From Candidatus Halarchaeoplasma halalkaliphilum (GTDB taxonomy: Archaea > Thermoplasmatota > Thermoplasmata > Halarchaeoplasmatales > Halarchaeoplasmataceae), in the NCBI GenBank assembly GCA_007133925.1, contig SLLU01000069.1, positions 1 to 35,513 of the forward strand: a stretch of 35,513 bases of DNA. Direction: 5' to 3'. This document shows positions 33,867 to 35,513 of this stretch, in pieces; the stretch's first letter is position 1, and every line of letters starts with the position of its first letter. The position numbers were made by a program, and so were the translations under genes. The notes under the pieces were generated by a model. The model ran no database searches. It was not told where the DNA came from and saw only the letters and a list, made by a program, of their open reading frames with translations.

Positions 33867-34197
33867 GAACAGGTGACCGTAGTAAGCCCCTTTCTGTTTC
33901 AAGACGGCATTCATCTATGCGTCCTACCCGCCGGTCCCGGAATGATCATCCCGGCATCTTTGGACTTGCTCCGGTGGGGAGTCGCCGTTTCATCGATCCC
34001 TCCGGTTCTCAGCTCTGCGGGTTAACTCACCTTGCCTTGCGGCAGGCTTCGCACACTTCACAGCTCACCGGAGGACGTGTCGTTTCTGCGCCCTTGCCGA
34101 GACTCTCGCCTCACCGCCTTGCGACGGTCCACCTTTTCCGCGGAGAGGGGACTTTCCTCAGGGTCGAACCCCGTCGGCCGTCCTCGGTCTCCTGTTC
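33867..34197 (-). ncRNA. rnpB: RNase P RNA
   Basis: The catalytic RNA that trims tRNA 5' ends. The universal conserved elements are present on the minus strand: GAGGAAAGTCC (34149-34159), AGATGAATGCCGTC (33903-33916) and ACAGAAAGGGGCTTACT (33881-33897). AGTCCCCT and AGGGGCTT can form helix P4. The ends are set by pairing of GAACAGG-A-GACCG with CGGTC-A-CCTGTTC (helix P1). The size of about 331 bases fits archaeal type A RNAs. End positions are accurate to a few bases. Confidence 0.93.
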
Positions 34198-34246
34198 GCA
34201 CTGTAGGTGGACTTCCGATGTATAAATAATTGTTGATGGCCCTGCC

Positions 34247-34942
34247 TCAATGTATCTCCGGCCTGCCCTCGCTCCTGAGGACCCACATACCCTTATACTG
34301 GCTATACTCGAAAAAACCGTCTATCACGATGTGGTCGCCCTTGGCCATGTCCCTGTCAACATGCCAACCGTCCACCTCGCAGCTCAGCCTCCTGTACGGG
34401 TTATCTAGGGGGCAGATCACTATGTGTGTACCCCTTGAGATGGTCCAAAGGTCCTTCACCTCCCCGCGGACCCTTACGTTGGTGCCCTCGTACCACGTGG
34501 GATTCTCCAGTATGGACTCTATGGGTGTGAAACTGGATCTGGCCCTTTCCACCATCCTCATATCCCCGGGATTGGAGACCCTCATGCGATACTGGCGACC
34601 GTACTGTTCCACACGCCCCTGAAAGTACACTATTGCACCCGGGATCATGTACTCCTTTCCATCCACGTCCTCCATCACGTCCGAGTTTATCAACACCGTG
34701 ATTTTGTGTTCGTCTTCCGGCTCCCGTATGGAAACATGAAAGGTCCCGTGAAATAGTCTTCTGTCCATAACGTAACCCTGGGTCTTCACCACGGTATCCA
34801 AGTATTCCCCGTCTATATCCCCCACGGCGACCTGAGGGGGTTCTTGTGAAGCAGAGAGGACGAACAATGCGGATGTTCCCAGAAGAGCACCTAGAGTGAC
34901 GATAAATAACAATCTTTTTCCGTCGGGTTTGGGAAGTTCCAT
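34247..34942 (-). CDS. Membrane-anchored protein with two OB-fold-like domains
   Basis: 231 residues. One N-terminal membrane helix (about 10-31, RLLFIVTLGALLGTSALFVL) puts the rest outside, with no cleavage site obvious. Two OB-fold-like repeats follow: about 45-135 (VVKTQGYV...IVYFQGRVEQYGRQYRMRV) and 145-228 (VRVRGEVKDL...IVIDGFFEYSQYKGMWVL). The pattern recalls CcmE-like or nucleic-acid-binding OB proteins, but there is no haem-binding histidine motif. It starts four bases after the Orc1/Cdc6 stop and so is co-transcribed with it. Function unknown. Confidence 0.8.
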   Translation of the reverse strand: MELPKPDGKRLLFIVTLGALLGTSALFVLSASQEPPQVAVGDIDGEYLDTVVKTQGYVMDRRLFHGTFHVSIREPEDEHKITVLINSDVMEDVDGKEYMIPGAIVYFQGRVEQYGRQYRMRVSNPGDMRMVERARSSFTPIESILENPTWYEGTNVRVRGEVKDLWTISRGTHIVICPLDNPYRRLSCEVDGWHVDRDMAKGDHIVIDGFFEYSQYKGMWVLRSEGRPEIH

Positions 34943-34946
34943 CAGA

Positions 34947-35513
34947 TCACCCCAGGAGTTCCGTCAGCCTGGTTTCCAGTATCTCCGCGGGTATGTCCGA
35001 TAGTGAAACTTCCGTTGTCCGACCCCTGTTGGATGAAACGGTGGTGGTGTTTAGGAGTCCGTGATCCGATATGGAGTTCAGGTACTTCCAGAACTGGGTG
35101 TGGCCCAGCTTTTTTTGTCCGAACTCTTCGCACACCACCTTGTAACATTCCTCTACGTCACCGGTGGTGGTGAAGGGTGAAGACCTCAGGAGCCGGACCG
35201 CCGATAGCAGCACCAGGCGTTCCTGAAGATTGAGTTCCCTTATCTTGTCCTCGGTGAAATAGGGATCGATATCCGCCTTGGCACCCCTTATGTCCTCCGC
35301 ACCTATGTTGTCCTTTCCCTTGGCCTCCGCAATAAGGGAGGCACGTTCAAGGAGCTCTATGCCGAACCGGGCATCGCCCCTTTCGGACGACGCTGTGGTT
35401 GACAGAAGTCTCAACTCCGCTTCACCCAGAGCATCTGGATAAAGGGCCAGCTCCGAACGATATGCAAGGATGTCGTGGAGTTCCTCCTGGGAATACTTAG
35501 GGAATTTTACCCG
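34947..35513 (-). CDS. cdc6: Orc1/Cdc6 replication initiator, C-terminal part (5' end outside window)
   Basis: 189 residues are visible; the frame is open to the window edge, so the AAA+ motor is mostly missing. The visible part starts with PKYSQEELHDIL, the sensor-2 and lid region (about 30-90), and ends in a winged-helix DNA-binding domain (about 100-189, with GHTQFWKYLNSISDHGLL and the TTVSSNRGRTTEVSL wing). A TTG inside the frame is not the start. The operon continues into the OB-fold membrane protein. No origin repeats are seen in the visible DNA. Confidence 0.93.
   Translation of the reverse strand, partial: RVKFPKYSQEELHDILAYRSELALYPDALGEAELRLLSTTASSERGDARFGIELLERASLIAEAKGKDNIGAEDIRGAKADIDPYFTEDKIRELNLQERLVLLSAVRLLRSSPFTTTGDVEECYKVVCEEFGQKKLGHTQFWKYLNSISDHGLLNTTTVSSNRGRTTEVSLSDIPAEILETRLTELLG

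Noticed and set aside
33783..33914. N-terminal extension of the 48-residue zinc-ribbon protein
   Set aside because: The extension falls partly in the RNase P RNA gene and does not look like protein sequence of the family.
33917..34229. Plus-strand ORFs of 65-102 codons
   Set aside because: They are antisense to the RNase P RNA and explained by its high GC content.
34943..35513. Replication origin near Orc1/Cdc6
   Set aside because: Only the 3' part of the gene is visible, there is no intergenic DNA beside it, and no origin-recognition repeats were seen.
1..35513. CRISPR arrays, insertion sequences or prophage genes
   Set aside because: No regularly spaced repeats, transposase, integrase or phage structural genes were found on either strand.

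Overview
The window is archaeal and euryarchaeal. Evidence: DNA polymerase D small subunit (DP1), an Orc1/Cdc6 C-terminus, RPA plus an RPA-associated protein, ribosomal protein eS1, KEOPS subunit Kae1, archaeal NadM, archaeal-type RNase P RNA, two tRNAs with introns at the canonical 37/38 position, and TATA-like boxes about 30 nt ahead of many starts, several of which look leaderless. The serine-tRNA ligase is the rare methanogen-type enzyme. Together with the RPA pair and the group 4 membrane-bound hydrogenase this would suit a Thermoplasmata-related or other deep euryarchaeon with anaerobic metabolism. That placement is an inference. No methanogenesis gene is visible.

Layout. 1-4655 (minus) is most of one very large secreted or surface-anchored protein, cut by the window edge. 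4848-6287 is DP1. 6391-8994 (minus) carries SerRS, eS1 with an unusual C-terminal helix-hairpin-helix extension, and an intron-containing tRNA-Met. 9106-10453 is a small plus-strand signalling-like set: CBS pair with zinc ribbon, V4R, Roadblock/LC7. 10455-11426 (minus) is an NadM-PncC fusion. 11490-11935 (minus) is a tRNA cluster (Val with intron, Ile2, Arg) holding a broken copy of the tRNA-Arg 5' half. 12012-14516 (minus) is a winged-helix/P-loop ATPase/TPR regulator, divergent from a DHH (RecJ/GAN-like) nuclease and a small membrane protein.

16686-24827 is a complete 14-gene Mbh-type hydrogenase operon in the order mbhA-N: a Mrp-like Na+/H+ antiporter module, then the [NiFe] hydrogenase module with both CxxC metal-binding motifs intact. 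Most junctions are four-base ATGA or GTGA overlaps. The operon is preceded by a TATA box and a 25-codon ORF that would start essentially at the predicted transcription start. A HycI-type maturation protease lies convergently with no gap at its 3' end. The inferred role of the complex is oxidation of reduced ferredoxin with H2 production, coupled to ion pumping.

25355-35513 is mostly information processing: two unrecognised proteins, an MBF1-like regulator, the RPA operon, a RuvC/YqgF-like RNase H-fold protein, malic enzyme, a zinc-ribbon membrane protein, Kae1, a 48-residue zinc-ribbon protein, RNase P RNA, a membrane-anchored OB-fold protein and the C-terminal part of Orc1/Cdc6. No CRISPR array, insertion sequence or prophage was seen.
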